Assembly: GCF_022763245.1 (NCBI RefSeq)
Contig: NZ_JALEGV010000034.1
Coordinates: forward strand, 1-64,000
Direction of reading: 5' to 3'
Source: Oricola sp.
GTDB taxonomy: Bacteria; Pseudomonadota; Alphaproteobacteria; Rhizobiales; Rhizobiaceae
Length of the DNA: 64,000 nt
In this document: in pieces, positions 1-7,570 of the stretch
How the letters are laid out: each line of letters starts with the position of its first letter
Position numbering within the stretch: position 1 is the stretch's first letter
The notes under the pieces: generated by a model
Database searches by the model: none
What the model was told of the DNA's origin: nothing
Seen by the model: the letters and a program-made list of their open reading frames with translations, nothing else
Made by a program: the position numbers and the translations under genes

Positions 1-32
1 ATCTGTTCTTCCGTGAAACGCTTCCGCTTCAT
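1..32 (-). CDS. IS3-family transposase OrfA, N-terminal fragment (partial)
   Basis: The minus strand reads ATG at 32-30 followed by codons for MKRKRFTEEQ, the characteristic opening of the helix-turn-helix OrfA protein of IS3-family elements, which recognises the IS ends and is joined to OrfB by frameshifting. A purine-rich AAGGACGGACAA precedes the ATG as a possible ribosome binding site. Only ten full codons are inside the window, so whether the gene is intact is unknown. The call rests on this short but very characteristic peptide together with the adjacent terminus. Confidence 0.7.
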   Translation of the reverse strand, partial: MKRKRFTEEQ

Positions 33-97
33 TTGTCCGTCCTTCAATCGAGGCCGGACTCTAACTCCAAATGGAGGAAAAACTCAGTGGCAGGTCA
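1..97 (-). mobile_element. IS3-family insertion sequence, terminal end only (runs off the left edge)
   Basis: Read on the minus strand, the element begins at position 97 with TGACCTGCCACTGAG and continues into a transposase start codon at 32. A terminus starting TGACCTGCC is, from memory, typical of IS3-family (IS407-like) elements, and the first transposase codons agree with that. Only about 97 bp are in the window, so the other end and the target duplication cannot be seen. The terminus was placed by eye from the TGACCTGCC motif. It sits directly against the AT-rich gene to its right. Confidence 0.7.
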
Positions 98-1238
98 ATA
101 TGTTAGTTGTATATATAATTCATTTTTAAACTATTTTTATCCAATATTTTTTGGACTCTTGTCGTTATATATATTTGCGGCAGCTGTTTCAGGTTACATT
201 TCTTACAAAAGGTTCGAAGCGCAAAATAAATCTGAAATACACGAATCGGAGCGAGTAGAATTTGTTGGGACGAAGGCATCAAGCAATCATGATGGTTCAA
301 CTAATTCTTATTCGGAATCACCAGCTAGCATATGGAGGTTTGGAGAAAATTCCGCGTGGCATCCTCTGAATGGATATCAATATCCTGCCTATGGTGTTTG
401 CGACGAGGGATTGCATAACGCATCATGTATTGGCTTGGTGTGCTTGGGTCATGAATTGTACTTCTTGTTGTCGGGATCTGGTGGTCAAATGGTGGGGGAT
501 GCAGAGTACCATGTCACGATTGACAATGATGAGTATCTCATCATCGTAGAACCTTCAGATTTGTCTGGTTTTTCATACGAGGCTCGCTCAAGGGAGTCCG
601 TAAACGCGAAGTTTATTGATGGTCTAGAAATTGGAGAAAGGGTGGAGGTTCGAACGCCTGAGAAGACGTTTATCGCACCTTTGAACGATAGCGGATCTAA
701 CATAGCAAAATTGAAAGATATGTGCGGCAATCCTTCGAAGGAGCCTGAACAATCGATTCCGGATGAAACCGGTCATGAGGTTGGGGGAAATGATTTGCAA
801 AAAGCGAAACGTTTTTCAGAAATTCACTTTGTACCATTTGAAAATTCCTGGGAGAGCTTGATCTACAGAGGATATACAGGTTATGCGGTGTGTGATGTAA
901 ATGTTGGTAAACATATATGCATAGGGTTATTTTGCTACCGCGCTCACATTCATCTCGGTGTTATCGCATCACCTCCTCTGTTGGATAAAGGGGATTTGAT
1001 GGAGTTGTATCAAGGTGGCGTAAGTCAAAGATTTACCGCTCAATTCGCGGAGTATGAAAATCCTGCGAGCCCATTCTTTGTTTCAGCCGAACGAGTCAAC
1101 AAAAGCGCAATTAATGCGCTAAAGGAGGGGAAGGAATTTGATGTTACGTTCGGAGAAATATTAGTAAATGCTGGGCTGTTGGGGAGCCGCATTGCAATTA
1201 CTGAGCTTCAGCGCATCTGCCCAAGTTATGATCAGTAA
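33..1238 (+). CDS. Putative membrane-anchored protein with two homologous cysteine-motif domains; 5' end inside an IS terminus
   Basis: I do not recognise a family. The frame is open from a TTG at 33, but codons 1-21 (33-97) are IS3 terminal sequence. The native start was therefore probably lost or lies beyond the IS, and the next in-frame start-like codon (TTG at 159) would cut into the membrane segment. One hydrophobic segment spans about residues 30-57. The rest is predicted extracytoplasmic: two homologous domains, about 101-231 and 270-396. Each has the pattern C-x8-C-x4-C (C123/C132/C137 and C287/C296/C301) inside a Y-x-VCD...CIGL-x2-C context. Each also has a closing Cys 94-95 residues later (C231, C396). 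The gene is visibly AT-rich compared with its surroundings, which suggests transfer. It may be expressed only from an IS promoter, or be a 5'-truncated remnant. Confidence 0.55.
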   Translation: MSVLQSRPDSNSKWRKNSVAGQYVSCIYNSFLNYFYPIFFGLLSLYIFAAAVSGYISYKRFEAQNKSEIHESERVEFVGTKASSNHDGSTNSYSESPASIWRFGENSAWHPLNGYQYPAYGVCDEGLHNASCIGLVCLGHELYFLLSGSGGQMVGDAEYHVTIDNDEYLIIVEPSDLSGFSYEARSRESVNAKFIDGLEIGERVEVRTPEKTFIAPLNDSGSNIAKLKDMCGNPSKEPEQSIPDETGHEVGGNDLQKAKRFSEIHFVPFENSWESLIYRGYTGYAVCDVNVGKHICIGLFCYRAHIHLGVIASPPLLDKGDLMELYQGGVSQRFTAQFAEYENPASPFFVSAERVNKSAINALKEGKEFDVTFGEILVNAGLLGSRIAITELQRICPSYDQ

Positions 1239-1571
1239 GTAATGTAATACGTATTTATTACTGTTGAAATCTATATCAAGTAAAAGAACGGCGCGAGAGC
1301 TGTAGAGGATTGAATTTCAGATGGCGTAGGCCGACAATATTCGCCACCTACTAATACGCGAAATTGGAACTTGAATCTATAACAGATGCCACCTCGGCAG
1401 GTGGCGAAGTTTCCTAGCCGTGATCAGCGACACGGGCAGGTTGCCTGCGCCGATTTCATGAACGCCGCTGGGACATTGTTCTCGATTGCGCCGTGTGGCC
1501 GTTGTTCGTTGCAGTCTTTGCGGAACGCAATACCGACGATCGTCGACACAGTCGGCAATGCGAGTAGCGCG
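1239..1571. other. Intergenic stretch, 333 bp, with one short hairpin
   Basis: No convincing gene is seen. A perfect 7-bp inverted repeat, GCCACCT/AGGTGGC (1388-1394 and 1399-1405, loop CGGC), is the only structure noted. It lacks a T-run. Base composition shifts here from the AT-rich gene on the left to the GC-rich mobilization module on the right, so this may be a junction between two acquired segments. Confidence 0.4.
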
Positions 1572-2087
1572 CTACCCGCCGATCAATAGGATCTCGCGTT
1601 CGAGTTCGGTTACAGAACCTTCCAGCACCATATCGCGCCCCAGCCGCTCATAGTCGAGGTAGCAGGCCAGCCGATCTGGCAGCTCATAGCATTCCTCGAT
1701 AATCTGCTCGGCGTATTCGGCAACGTTGCCCCGAAAGATGCTGTAATCATCCCATTTTGGCGCCAACTCTGCCATCGCATAGCCGTCTTCGGCCAATGAG
1801 CAGGCAATCAGATAGCGATCCTCGTCATCATCCAATTCGTCCAAGAGCTCGAACCATTCGCCAAGATTGGCCTGATTGACGCCAACGGCGTTGAACAACC
1901 GGTGCTGCTCACCATCGATGTGCTGGAGTTCATACTCCTCAACGGGATTGCCGTACCGATCCCGATTGGTGGCGGCTTTTGCCTGATATTGCTCAAGCGT
2001 CTCGAAATAGAAACCGGTGGCATCGAGGCTGTAAGGCTGGGCGAAGTACACTGACTCCGCCCCGGTGTTGAGACCGACGGTACTCAT
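1572..2087 (-). CDS. ardA: ArdA-like antirestriction protein
   Basis: The 171-residue product has the size and acidity of ArdA proteins, elongated DNA mimics that block type I restriction enzymes as a mobile element enters a new host. Supporting features are the many Asp/Glu residues throughout, an acidic central stretch (LLDELDDDEDRY), and a C-terminal segment around EYAEQIIEECYELP followed by ACYLDYERLGRDM, which matches the ArdA pattern of Y-[IFL]-DYE. The start ATG (2087-2085) follows GGAGG by 7 nt and overlaps the stop of the upstream small gene (ATGA), so the two are probably translationally coupled. Its place beside relaxase and coupling-protein genes fits an anti-defence role during transfer. 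It could be a divergent ArdA with altered specificity. Confidence 0.78.
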   Translation of the reverse strand: MSTVGLNTGAESVYFAQPYSLDATGFYFETLEQYQAKAATNRDRYGNPVEEYELQHIDGEQHRLFNAVGVNQANLGEWFELLDELDDDEDRYLIACSLAEDGYAMAELAPKWDDYSIFRGNVAEYAEQIIEECYELPDRLACYLDYERLGRDMVLEGSVTELEREILLIGG

Positions 2088-2290
2088 GCGTCCGCCTCCT
2101 GCTGAGCCTTGATCTTGCGCACAACGGTGCGGCCCTCGACCAGCGGCGTGTAGTTGATGATCAGGTTGAGTCCGTCCTGATCCTGGTGCTGCCAGCCGAC
2201 CCCAATCTTGGTCCAGCGTGCTTTGTCTTTCTCGCCGACAACATGAAAGACTTCATGGGTCGGGATGCGTGGTGTGGTTGATTTAGCCAT
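2084..2290 (-). CDS. Small conserved mobile-element protein of unknown function (68 aa)
   Basis: The 68-residue product opens MAKSTTPRIPTHEVFHVV and continues with WTKIGVGWQHQD and GLNLIINYTPL. It resembles small uncharacterised proteins often seen beside relaxase genes on alphaproteobacterial plasmids and integrated elements, with a core W-x-x-[IV]-G-x-x-[WF]-x-H-x-D-G-x-G-x-[NL]. No catalytic motif is evident. The ATG at 2290 was chosen over an upstream GTG-type extension because GAGAGGAAAACACC precedes it as a ribosome binding site. Its TGA overlaps the ardA start codon, so it is the first cistron of a two-gene unit. Function is unknown; a role in establishment or protection of the incoming element is only inferred from the coupling to ardA. 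Confidence 0.65.
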   Translation of the reverse strand: MAKSTTPRIPTHEVFHVVGEKDKARWTKIGVGWQHQDQDGLNLIINYTPLVEGRTVVRKIKAQQEADA

Positions 2291-2579
2291 TGGTGTTTTC
2301 CTCTCTTGATTTCGCCAGCCGCCCCGTGCGGCCGGTCGACAAATCAAAGAGGATGGCCCTCAAGGACTGGGGGCATGGTCTTCTCGGGAGACCGCGCAGC
2401 GGCGGAAGACCATTGCGCGCGGGCCGGGCCAGCCTATTTTTGGCGACTTTCCGGCCAGCGGCGGCTTGGCAGTAGGAGCAAGGGAAAACGGCAGGTGGCC
2501 AACCACACCGCACCGCCCGGTGACAGTCCGGCTGATCGGTTATTCAGAAGAAAAGCGGCGCTTCGGAACAGACGGCAGC
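2291..2579. other. Intergenic stretch of 289 bp, no supported gene
   Basis: This region separates the relaxase stop from the small gene upstream of ardA. Short open frames on both strands have no recognisable protein character (Arg/Pro/Ala-rich composition typical of frame shadows in GC-rich DNA) and no good ribosome binding site. It probably carries the promoter for the small gene and ardA on the minus strand; I could not assign -35/-10 boxes with confidence. Confidence 0.4.
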
Positions 2580-3989
2580 TCAGCGCTCAGGTTCGCGGCG
2601 GTCCGGCTCGTCTTCTTCACGTAGATGCTCTTCCAGCATCCGTTCCTGCACCAAATCGAGTTCACGGGGATGCAAAGCTTCACCGTTTGGTCCGGGCACC
2701 GGCAGGTCGCGTTCCCAGTCCCGGTATTCGGGCCTCAATGCCTCCAGCTTCTCGCGCACATCGGGCCGCATCCGGCGGAGCTTTTCAGCGCGATCGCGTT
2801 CCCGGATGGCCTGCATCCGTTCCTGCAGAATGAAGTCTTCAACAAAGCGGCGTGCTTCTGGTGGCGCATCTCGCATCGCCTGCAGCGCCTCGTGTTCATG
2901 CCGGTTCCGCATCATGGCTTTGGCTCGTTCCAGCACACTGGCATCATATTGCGCTTGAGCGCGGTCGTGGTCCTCATTCGGCTGCCGGGACTGATACGCT
3001 GCCAGATAGGCGTTGGGTTCAAGTTCGGGGGCAGGGCCTTCATCCCGGGTTTCCGTACGTGCCCGCTGCAAGGCGTCCTGATACCACGGCACTGCCGGGG
3101 CGGGTTCAAGTAAGTGGTCAGGCTCCGCCTGCGCTTCCTCTTCGAGGCGCTGGATTTTCTGTTCATCCCAGTAGCGTTGATGTTCATCCCGCTCCTGGGT
3201 GGTGAGGTCGGGCGACGCCACCGGTTCCGGTGGCCATGTCTCCCGACTGGTCAACAGGGGATAGTGACGACGGTCATGCGCGTCGGGCTTCGCCATTTCT
3301 CTCTCCTCGCTTACGCGCCGCGCGTGTTCACGCTTTTGTCGGCGCTCCATCGGATTGGGCCCGCGATGCACGGTCGGTTCCGCCTCGATGCCGCGGGCCT
3401 TGTAACTGCGGTGATCAACCCGCACGGTTGATCCGGCTTTTGCCAGATAGCGGTTGCTGATGTCCGCCCACGCCTTGCGGACGTTTTTCACAAACTGGCG
3501 ATGTTCCAGCGCGGCGAGCTTTGCGCCGAATCCATCGGCGATCAGCTCACGGGTGGTCAGCAGAATATGGATGTGGGGATTGTGATCCGTGCCATCCTCA
3601 TGAATCGCGATATCGGCAACGCAGCCCATGGCGACAAGCGGCGCGGCAAACTCCTCCAGCAGCGTCGCGCGCTGCTCGACCGGAATGTCCCGCGTAATGG
3701 CCGCATCAATGGTTTTGGCCAGCCGGGCGTCCCTGCGCTTGGCAGACAAATCGACCTTGTTCCAAAGCGCTACCCGGTCGCCCGCCCAAGCGGGCGCACC
3801 GTCCGGCAATAGGAGCCGGGAGCACACCACATCCACCCGGTGATCGAAATCCACGAACCGCTTCTCCGCCTCTGACCAGAGGCGCTGCCCGGCATTGTAG
3901 GCGGCTTTGGCCACGGCGATCCGTTCCCCGTGCTTCCCGCCTCTGCGGGAGAGATTGTCAATATGGCAATGGATATTGCCATCCTGCAT
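2580..3989 (-). CDS. MobA/MobL-family (MOBQ) relaxase
   Basis: The product is a conjugative DNA relaxase that would nick oriT and stay bound to the 5' end of the transferred strand. The N-terminal third carries the family hallmarks: a CHIDNLSRRGG opening strand, the conserved AAYNAGQRL segment, and the metal-binding three-histidine motif in HNPHIHILLT (about residue 150). The C-terminal half is a charged, Arg/Glu-rich probable helical tail (RERDRAEKLRRMR) that in related proteins may contact DNA or accessory proteins. I place the start at the ATG at 3989, preceded by GGGGGG. A GTG at 4016 in frame would add nine residues but has no ribosome binding site. It is transcribed divergently from the coupling-protein gene, with the inverted-repeat cluster (candidate oriT) between them, the usual position for a MOBQ origin. 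Confidence 0.88.
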   Translation of the reverse strand: MQDGNIHCHIDNLSRRGGKHGERIAVAKAAYNAGQRLWSEAEKRFVDFDHRVDVVCSRLLLPDGAPAWAGDRVALWNKVDLSAKRRDARLAKTIDAAITRDIPVEQRATLLEEFAAPLVAMGCVADIAIHEDGTDHNPHIHILLTTRELIADGFGAKLAALEHRQFVKNVRKAWADISNRYLAKAGSTVRVDHRSYKARGIEAEPTVHRGPNPMERRQKREHARRVSEEREMAKPDAHDRRHYPLLTSRETWPPEPVASPDLTTQERDEHQRYWDEQKIQRLEEEAQAEPDHLLEPAPAVPWYQDALQRARTETRDEGPAPELEPNAYLAAYQSRQPNEDHDRAQAQYDASVLERAKAMMRNRHEHEALQAMRDAPPEARRFVEDFILQERMQAIRERDRAEKLRRMRPDVREKLEALRPEYRDWERDLPVPGPNGEALHPRELDLVQERMLEEHLREEDEPDRREPER

Positions 3990-4045
3990 CCGCAGCCCCC
4001 CAGCGGTTAAACCCACTCCGCGTCGCGAGTCGCACGGCGTGGGGT

Positions 4046-4160
4046 GCAGGGGGTATCCCCCTGCCGCACTTCGGCGTTTCAGTCGGGTGTAAGCCCGACG
4101 AAACGCCGCAATGTTGCCGACCTGTATCTACAGGTCTGGCAACATGTAAGTGCGCTGTAC
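4046..4160. other. Candidate origin of transfer (oriT): three inverted repeats plus a MOBQ-like nic core
   Basis: Three consecutive inverted repeats lie between the divergent relaxase and coupling-protein genes. The first is GCAGGGGG/CCCCCTGC (4046-4053, 4057-4064). The second is a 15-bp stem with one bulged A, CGGCGTTTC-A-GTCGGG (4072-4087) pairing with 4094-4108. The third is ATGTTGCC/GGCAACAT (4111-4118, 4138-4145) with an inner CCTGTA/TACAGG. Immediately after the third repeat comes GTAAGTGCGC (4146-4155). From memory, RSF1010- and Ti-type MOBQ origins have the same layout: an inverted repeat abutting a TAAGTGCGC-like nic sequence. The neighbouring relaxase is of the matching family. The exact nick position is not determined. 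Confidence 0.7.
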
Positions 4161-4242
4161 ACTTTGTCTATAGAAGTAGTTGACTCATTTCGCTCGCCAT
4201 TACTAGTGTTTTGCGGTCGAGGGGTGTGGGGAAATTAGTGTC

Positions 4243-5868
4243 TTGAGTAAAGACCCTTTTGAGATGGCCAAAGGCGCGTCGCGGGATGTTGCGCGTTCCT
4301 GGCAAATTGGTGCGAACATCGGCACATCTATTTCCGGCTGGCGGCTGAAGCGCCAGTTGGAGAGTGAAGGTTACGATGCGTTGACTGTGGAAGCGGCCGT
4401 CGAAGCGCTCAAAGCCGGTCGTAATCCTGAACCGATCCTGCAGCAGGCTCGGCACGCCTATCAGCTCCGCCGCAAGCAGGCCCAGATGCGGCGCAATCCG
4501 CCACCGATCCACGGCTCGGCACGCTGGGCCTCAGCGGAAGAACTCGATCAGGCCGGGTTGTTCCGGCCAACGAACGGCCACAGCCTCTCGCTGGGCGCGG
4601 TCAATGGCGAGCCTTTGACTTGGGACGGAGAGAGCCATCTTCTGACCGTAGCGCCCACGCGCACCGGCAAGGGCACCATGCAGATCATCCCGAACCTGCT
4701 CAATTATCGCGGGTCAGCGGTGGTGCTCGATCCCAAAGGTGAGATCTGCACCCACACGGCCAAATGGCGGGAGGAGAACGTTGGTCCGGTCCATGTGATC
4801 AATCCGTTCGGGGTGGCGGGCGTGCCTACTGCGCAGGCCTTCAATCCGTTGGATCAGGTGACCGACGCGCACAGCGCCATGGAACTGGCGGAGATCCTCT
4901 ATCCGCGCACCCATGACGAAAAGCAGCAATTCTTTGAAAATGAGGCCATCGCATTCCTGACCGCCGTACTGGAATTCACGGCGCGGTTTGCCGCGCCTGG
5001 GTTTCGCAATCTCGGCACCATTCGGGACTCTATCTCCACCCTCGATCAGGGCTTGTTCGGGCTGGTCAAGGCGATGGCGGACGCCACCATGCCGCCCTCG
5101 ATCCGCAACGCGGCCACGAACTTCAAGACTAAGTCCCGTGACACCGGCCAGCCCCGTGTGCTGGACAGTCTCAATACCCACATGCGCATCTGGGACAGCG
5201 AGGGTTTGCGCCGCTGCACCGCGCGAACCGATTTCACGTTCCAAGGCCTGAAAGACCAACCGGCGACGGTCTATTTGGTGCTGCCGTTTGACAAGATCGG
5301 CGCCTATTCGACCTTCGTGCGCATGATCTTCGCCACCGCGCTTGATGCGATGCTGGGCAATCCGTCCAAGCCCGACATCCCGGTGCTTTTCGTCCTGGAC
5401 GAGTTTCTGGCGCTCGATCGCGACGATCGGTTTGTCTCGGCGCTGCGCACGCATGCCAGTGCCGGGGTGCGGCTGTGGTTCTTCCTGCAAGATTTGCCGA
5501 CACTGGAGCAGAAGTACCCGACCACCTGGAAGTCGTTCCTTCAGGTCGAGACCAAGACGTTCTTCGCTACGGATGATCCGTACACGGCGGAGCTGGTGTC
5601 CCGCTATCTCGGTGACCAGACGGTTGCCTATGAGGTGCCGAACATGTCCGCATCAACCACCGGCGGCACTTCAGCTTCGGCGAGCTATTCCATCTCGGAA
5701 AACCTGCACCTCACGGCGCGCAAGCTCCTAACCCCGGACGAAGTGATGGCCTTCATGGCGGGGGACTATCGCGGCCGCAAGGCCATCCACTTCCTGCGCA
5801 ACCTGCGCCCGGTCCAAGCTGATCTCACGCCATGGTTTGAAGATGAACTGCTCAAGGAGCGGGTTTGA
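4243..5868 (+). CDS. VirD4/TraG-type conjugative coupling ATPase (T4CP), without N-terminal membrane helices
   Basis: Coupling proteins bring the relaxase-DNA complex to the type IV secretion channel and are hexameric ATPases. Residues 137-145 contain the Walker A motif (APTRTGKGT). A VVLDPKGEIC block follows, and Walker B is VLFVLDEFLALD (381-392). The C-terminal part carries the family's TRKLL-like segment (LTARKLLTPDEVM). The usual two N-terminal transmembrane helices are absent: the first 130 residues are polar. The frame cannot be extended upstream because of a stop at 4204-4206. The start is TTG 4243, after a GGGG-rich stretch. An ATG at residue 8 is an alternative. It overlaps the next gene by one base (TGATG), so the pair is co-translated. 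Membrane association may rely on another protein. Confidence 0.87.
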   Translation: MSKDPFEMAKGASRDVARSWQIGANIGTSISGWRLKRQLESEGYDALTVEAAVEALKAGRNPEPILQQARHAYQLRRKQAQMRRNPPPIHGSARWASAEELDQAGLFRPTNGHSLSLGAVNGEPLTWDGESHLLTVAPTRTGKGTMQIIPNLLNYRGSAVVLDPKGEICTHTAKWREENVGPVHVINPFGVAGVPTAQAFNPLDQVTDAHSAMELAEILYPRTHDEKQQFFENEAIAFLTAVLEFTARFAAPGFRNLGTIRDSISTLDQGLFGLVKAMADATMPPSIRNAATNFKTKSRDTGQPRVLDSLNTHMRIWDSEGLRRCTARTDFTFQGLKDQPATVYLVLPFDKIGAYSTFVRMIFATALDAMLGNPSKPDIPVLFVLDEFLALDRDDRFVSALRTHASAGVRLWFFLQDLPTLEQKYPTTWKSFLQVETKTFFATDDPYTAELVSRYLGDQTVAYEVPNMSASTTGGTSASASYSISENLHLTARKLLTPDEVMAFMAGDYRGRKAIHFLRNLRPVQADLTPWFEDELLKERV

Positions 5869-6800
5869 TGGCCCGCCCGCGCAGATTCCCCCAGCATCCC
5901 GTCCTTCCGACCGTGTTGCTGTTGGTTATTGGCGCAGCGCTGGGAGCCTTGCTGGGCGGGTTCTTTATCTTCACCTCATCAACGTTCGCAATGGCAGTAG
6001 CTGGTCCATTCGGGCTCCTTGTCTTCGGTCCCGTCGTCCTTGCGATGTACGCGGTATCAAACACCTGGGCGCTGATCGGCGCTCCGCTCTGGGCGTGGCT
6101 AGGTGGCAGCATTTTCACCGCCTTTTCAGTCGGCAAGGGTGGCGGTGCGGCCGGGGCGATGCGGGTCACGTTCTTTTCGGAAGAGCACGCCATCTACAAA
6201 GTCACCCGCCGCATGACCGATCAAATGGGAATTCCGCCCATACCCTTCATCGGTTGGTTTCCAAACGAGGAAATCAACGCGTTCGCCATGGGCACCAACC
6301 CGAACAACACCCTCATCGCCATCAGCAAAGGGGCGGTTGAAAAGCTGACCAAGGGTGAGTTGCACGCAGTGATCGCCCATGAGCTGGGCCACGTCGCCAG
6401 CAACGATATGGCGCGGATGGTGCATGCACGGGGTATTCAGGAGGCCTTGACGTTCTTCCTGCTGTTTCGCGGTTTAAAGCGGATCGCACGCTGGCTGTTC
6501 ACCCCGCTCTCGGAACTGGAGATCTTGCGCTTCTCCCGCGCGCGGGAATACACCGCCGACGCCATCTCCGCCCAAGTCACCCGTCCTGACTTGATGATCT
6601 CCGTCCTGGAAAAACTGGCGGAAGAGAAGGCAACTCCGCGCCTACGGGGCCATGCCAATGTCATGATGTGGTCGGGATTTGAAAGCCGCGGTTGGCTAAG
6701 CACCCACCCACCCCTCGATAAACGCATCGCCGCTCTCAAGGAGCTCTGCGCACAACCAGCACCAACAGAAGAAGAAAACGCGCCAGTTCCTGCCGAATAG
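5868..6800 (+). CDS. HtpX-like M48 membrane zinc metalloprotease
   Basis: M48 proteases of the HtpX type sit in the inner membrane and degrade damaged or misassembled membrane proteins. Two long hydrophobic segments occupy about residues 12-60 and 60-88. The zinc site HELGH is at 171-175, with the third ligand probably Glu227 in SRAREYTADA. The C-terminal STHPPLDKRIAAL is typical of HtpX. The ATG at 5868 overlaps the stop of the coupling-protein gene and is preceded by GGAG (5855-5858), so it is the second cistron of that operon. A chromosomal htpX normally lies elsewhere, so this is probably an element-borne paralog. Its pairing with a coupling protein lacking its own membrane helices suggests a role in the transfer machinery or its turnover, which is inference only. 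Confidence 0.88.
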   Translation: MARPRRFPQHPVLPTVLLLVIGAALGALLGGFFIFTSSTFAMAVAGPFGLLVFGPVVLAMYAVSNTWALIGAPLWAWLGGSIFTAFSVGKGGGAAGAMRVTFFSEEHAIYKVTRRMTDQMGIPPIPFIGWFPNEEINAFAMGTNPNNTLIAISKGAVEKLTKGELHAVIAHELGHVASNDMARMVHARGIQEALTFFLLFRGLKRIARWLFTPLSELEILRFSRAREYTADAISAQVTRPDLMISVLEKLAEEKATPRLRGHANVMMWSGFESRGWLSTHPPLDKRIAALKELCAQPAPTEEENAPVPAE

Positions 6801-6833
6801 TCGCTCTCGGCAGGATGCTTCGCAAGAGCCCGA

Positions 6834-7289
6834 TCAGGCCGCCTTCTTCCGCCCGGGTTTTGTTTTGAGTGCGCGCTTCCGCCCCAATCCCATTTCACGG
6901 GCAAGCGCAGAGCGCTGGGCGGCATAGGACGGTGCAACCATCGGATAATCTGCCGAAAGCCCCCATTTCTCACGGTATTGTTCCGGTGTCATGCCGTAGT
7001 GGCTCATAAGATGCCGTTTCAGCGACTTGAACTTCTGACCGTCCTCCAGGCAGATGAGGTAGTCATCCGTGACCGAACGCTTTGGATTCACAGCGGGCTT
7101 GGGCTTTTCAGCTTCAGACGCAGTTTCCGAACCATCGAGTTTCTTGAGGGCTTTGTGCACCTCGCCGATCAGCTTCGGGAGATCCGCGGTCGTGACGGCG
7201 TTGTTTTCAACATAGGCAGAAACGACGGCGGCGGTCATGCGCGCGAAACGTGCATCGTCTGTGTCAGAAGCCCGGGAGGCAATATCCAT
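6834..7289 (-). CDS. MucR/Ros-family zinc-finger transcriptional regulator
   Basis: The 151-residue protein is a member of the alphaproteobacterial MucR/Ros family, DNA-binding regulators (often repressors) of exopolysaccharide, virulence, motility and plasmid genes. The zinc-finger region CLEDGQKFKSLKRHL followed by MSHYGMTPEQYREKWGL is near residues 80-110, and the family signature DYPMVAPSYAAQRS follows. The C-terminus is Lys/Arg-rich. The N-terminal half (to about residue 70) is the oligomerisation-type helical region. It is convergent with the protease gene (33 bp apart) and lies inside the mobile element, so it is likely an element-encoded paralog that could silence transfer genes or rewire host genes. 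The ribosome binding site is weak (AAGAAAG). Confidence 0.9.
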   Translation of the reverse strand: MDIASRASDTDDARFARMTAAVVSAYVENNAVTTADLPKLIGEVHKALKKLDGSETASEAEKPKPAVNPKRSVTDDYLICLEDGQKFKSLKRHLMSHYGMTPEQYREKWGLSADYPMVAPSYAAQRSALAREMGLGRKRALKTKPGRKKAA

Positions 7290-7453
7290 TCTGGTGTCTT
7301 TCTTGTGTTCGTTGATTGCGGTCGCACCAACACTGAATCAGTCCGACTGCAAGGGGGATGAAATCTACATAGAAAGGATTTTCAAGAAGGAAACCGCGCC
7401 GAAGCGCGATTCCCGGCGAGATTCTGTGTAAAGGTTACCAGAAACTCTCGCGG
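7290..7453. other. Upstream region of the MucR-type gene
   Basis: Between the regulator and the small ORF there is no supported gene. This 164-bp stretch is moderately AT-rich in part and should contain the minus-strand promoter of the MucR/Ros-type gene. Promoter boxes could not be assigned with confidence. Confidence 0.3.
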
Positions 7454-7570
7454 CTACTCCTCAAACTCGGATGCCTCCAGTATGGCCAACCCGATCAGAT
7501 AGCACAGGAAGGTACGATCCTCTTTCTGTGCGATGAGGTAAGCGATCTGGAGAAAGTAGAGTACATCCAT
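7454..7570 (-). CDS. Small ORF, 38 aa, unknown function
   Basis: The predicted peptide starts MDVLYFLQIAYLIAQKED and ends with an alternating hydrophobic/acidic helix (YLIGLAILEASEFEE). Its composition is protein-like, unlike the surrounding frame shadows, and AAAGGGGCTGAAG lies in front of the ATG at 7570. Upstream of that ATG the open frame continues but looks non-coding, so I start here; a further ATG two codons upstream (7576) is also possible. It lies just downstream of the integrase on the same strand (181 bp gap), a position where excisionases or small accessory proteins often occur, but it has no helix-turn-helix that I can see. It could be a small amphipathic or membrane-associated protein. 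Function unknown. Confidence 0.4.
   Translation of the reverse strand: MDVLYFLQIAYLIAQKEDRTFLCYLIGLAILEASEFEE

Noticed and set aside
1386-1589. Small plus-strand ORF of 67 codons
   Set aside because: No ribosome binding site or protein-like pattern, and its end overlaps the ardA stop.
2283-2513. Minus-strand ORF of 76 codons between the relaxase and ardA
   Set aside because: Arg/Pro/Leu-rich with no motif; overlaps the better-supported small gene in another frame.
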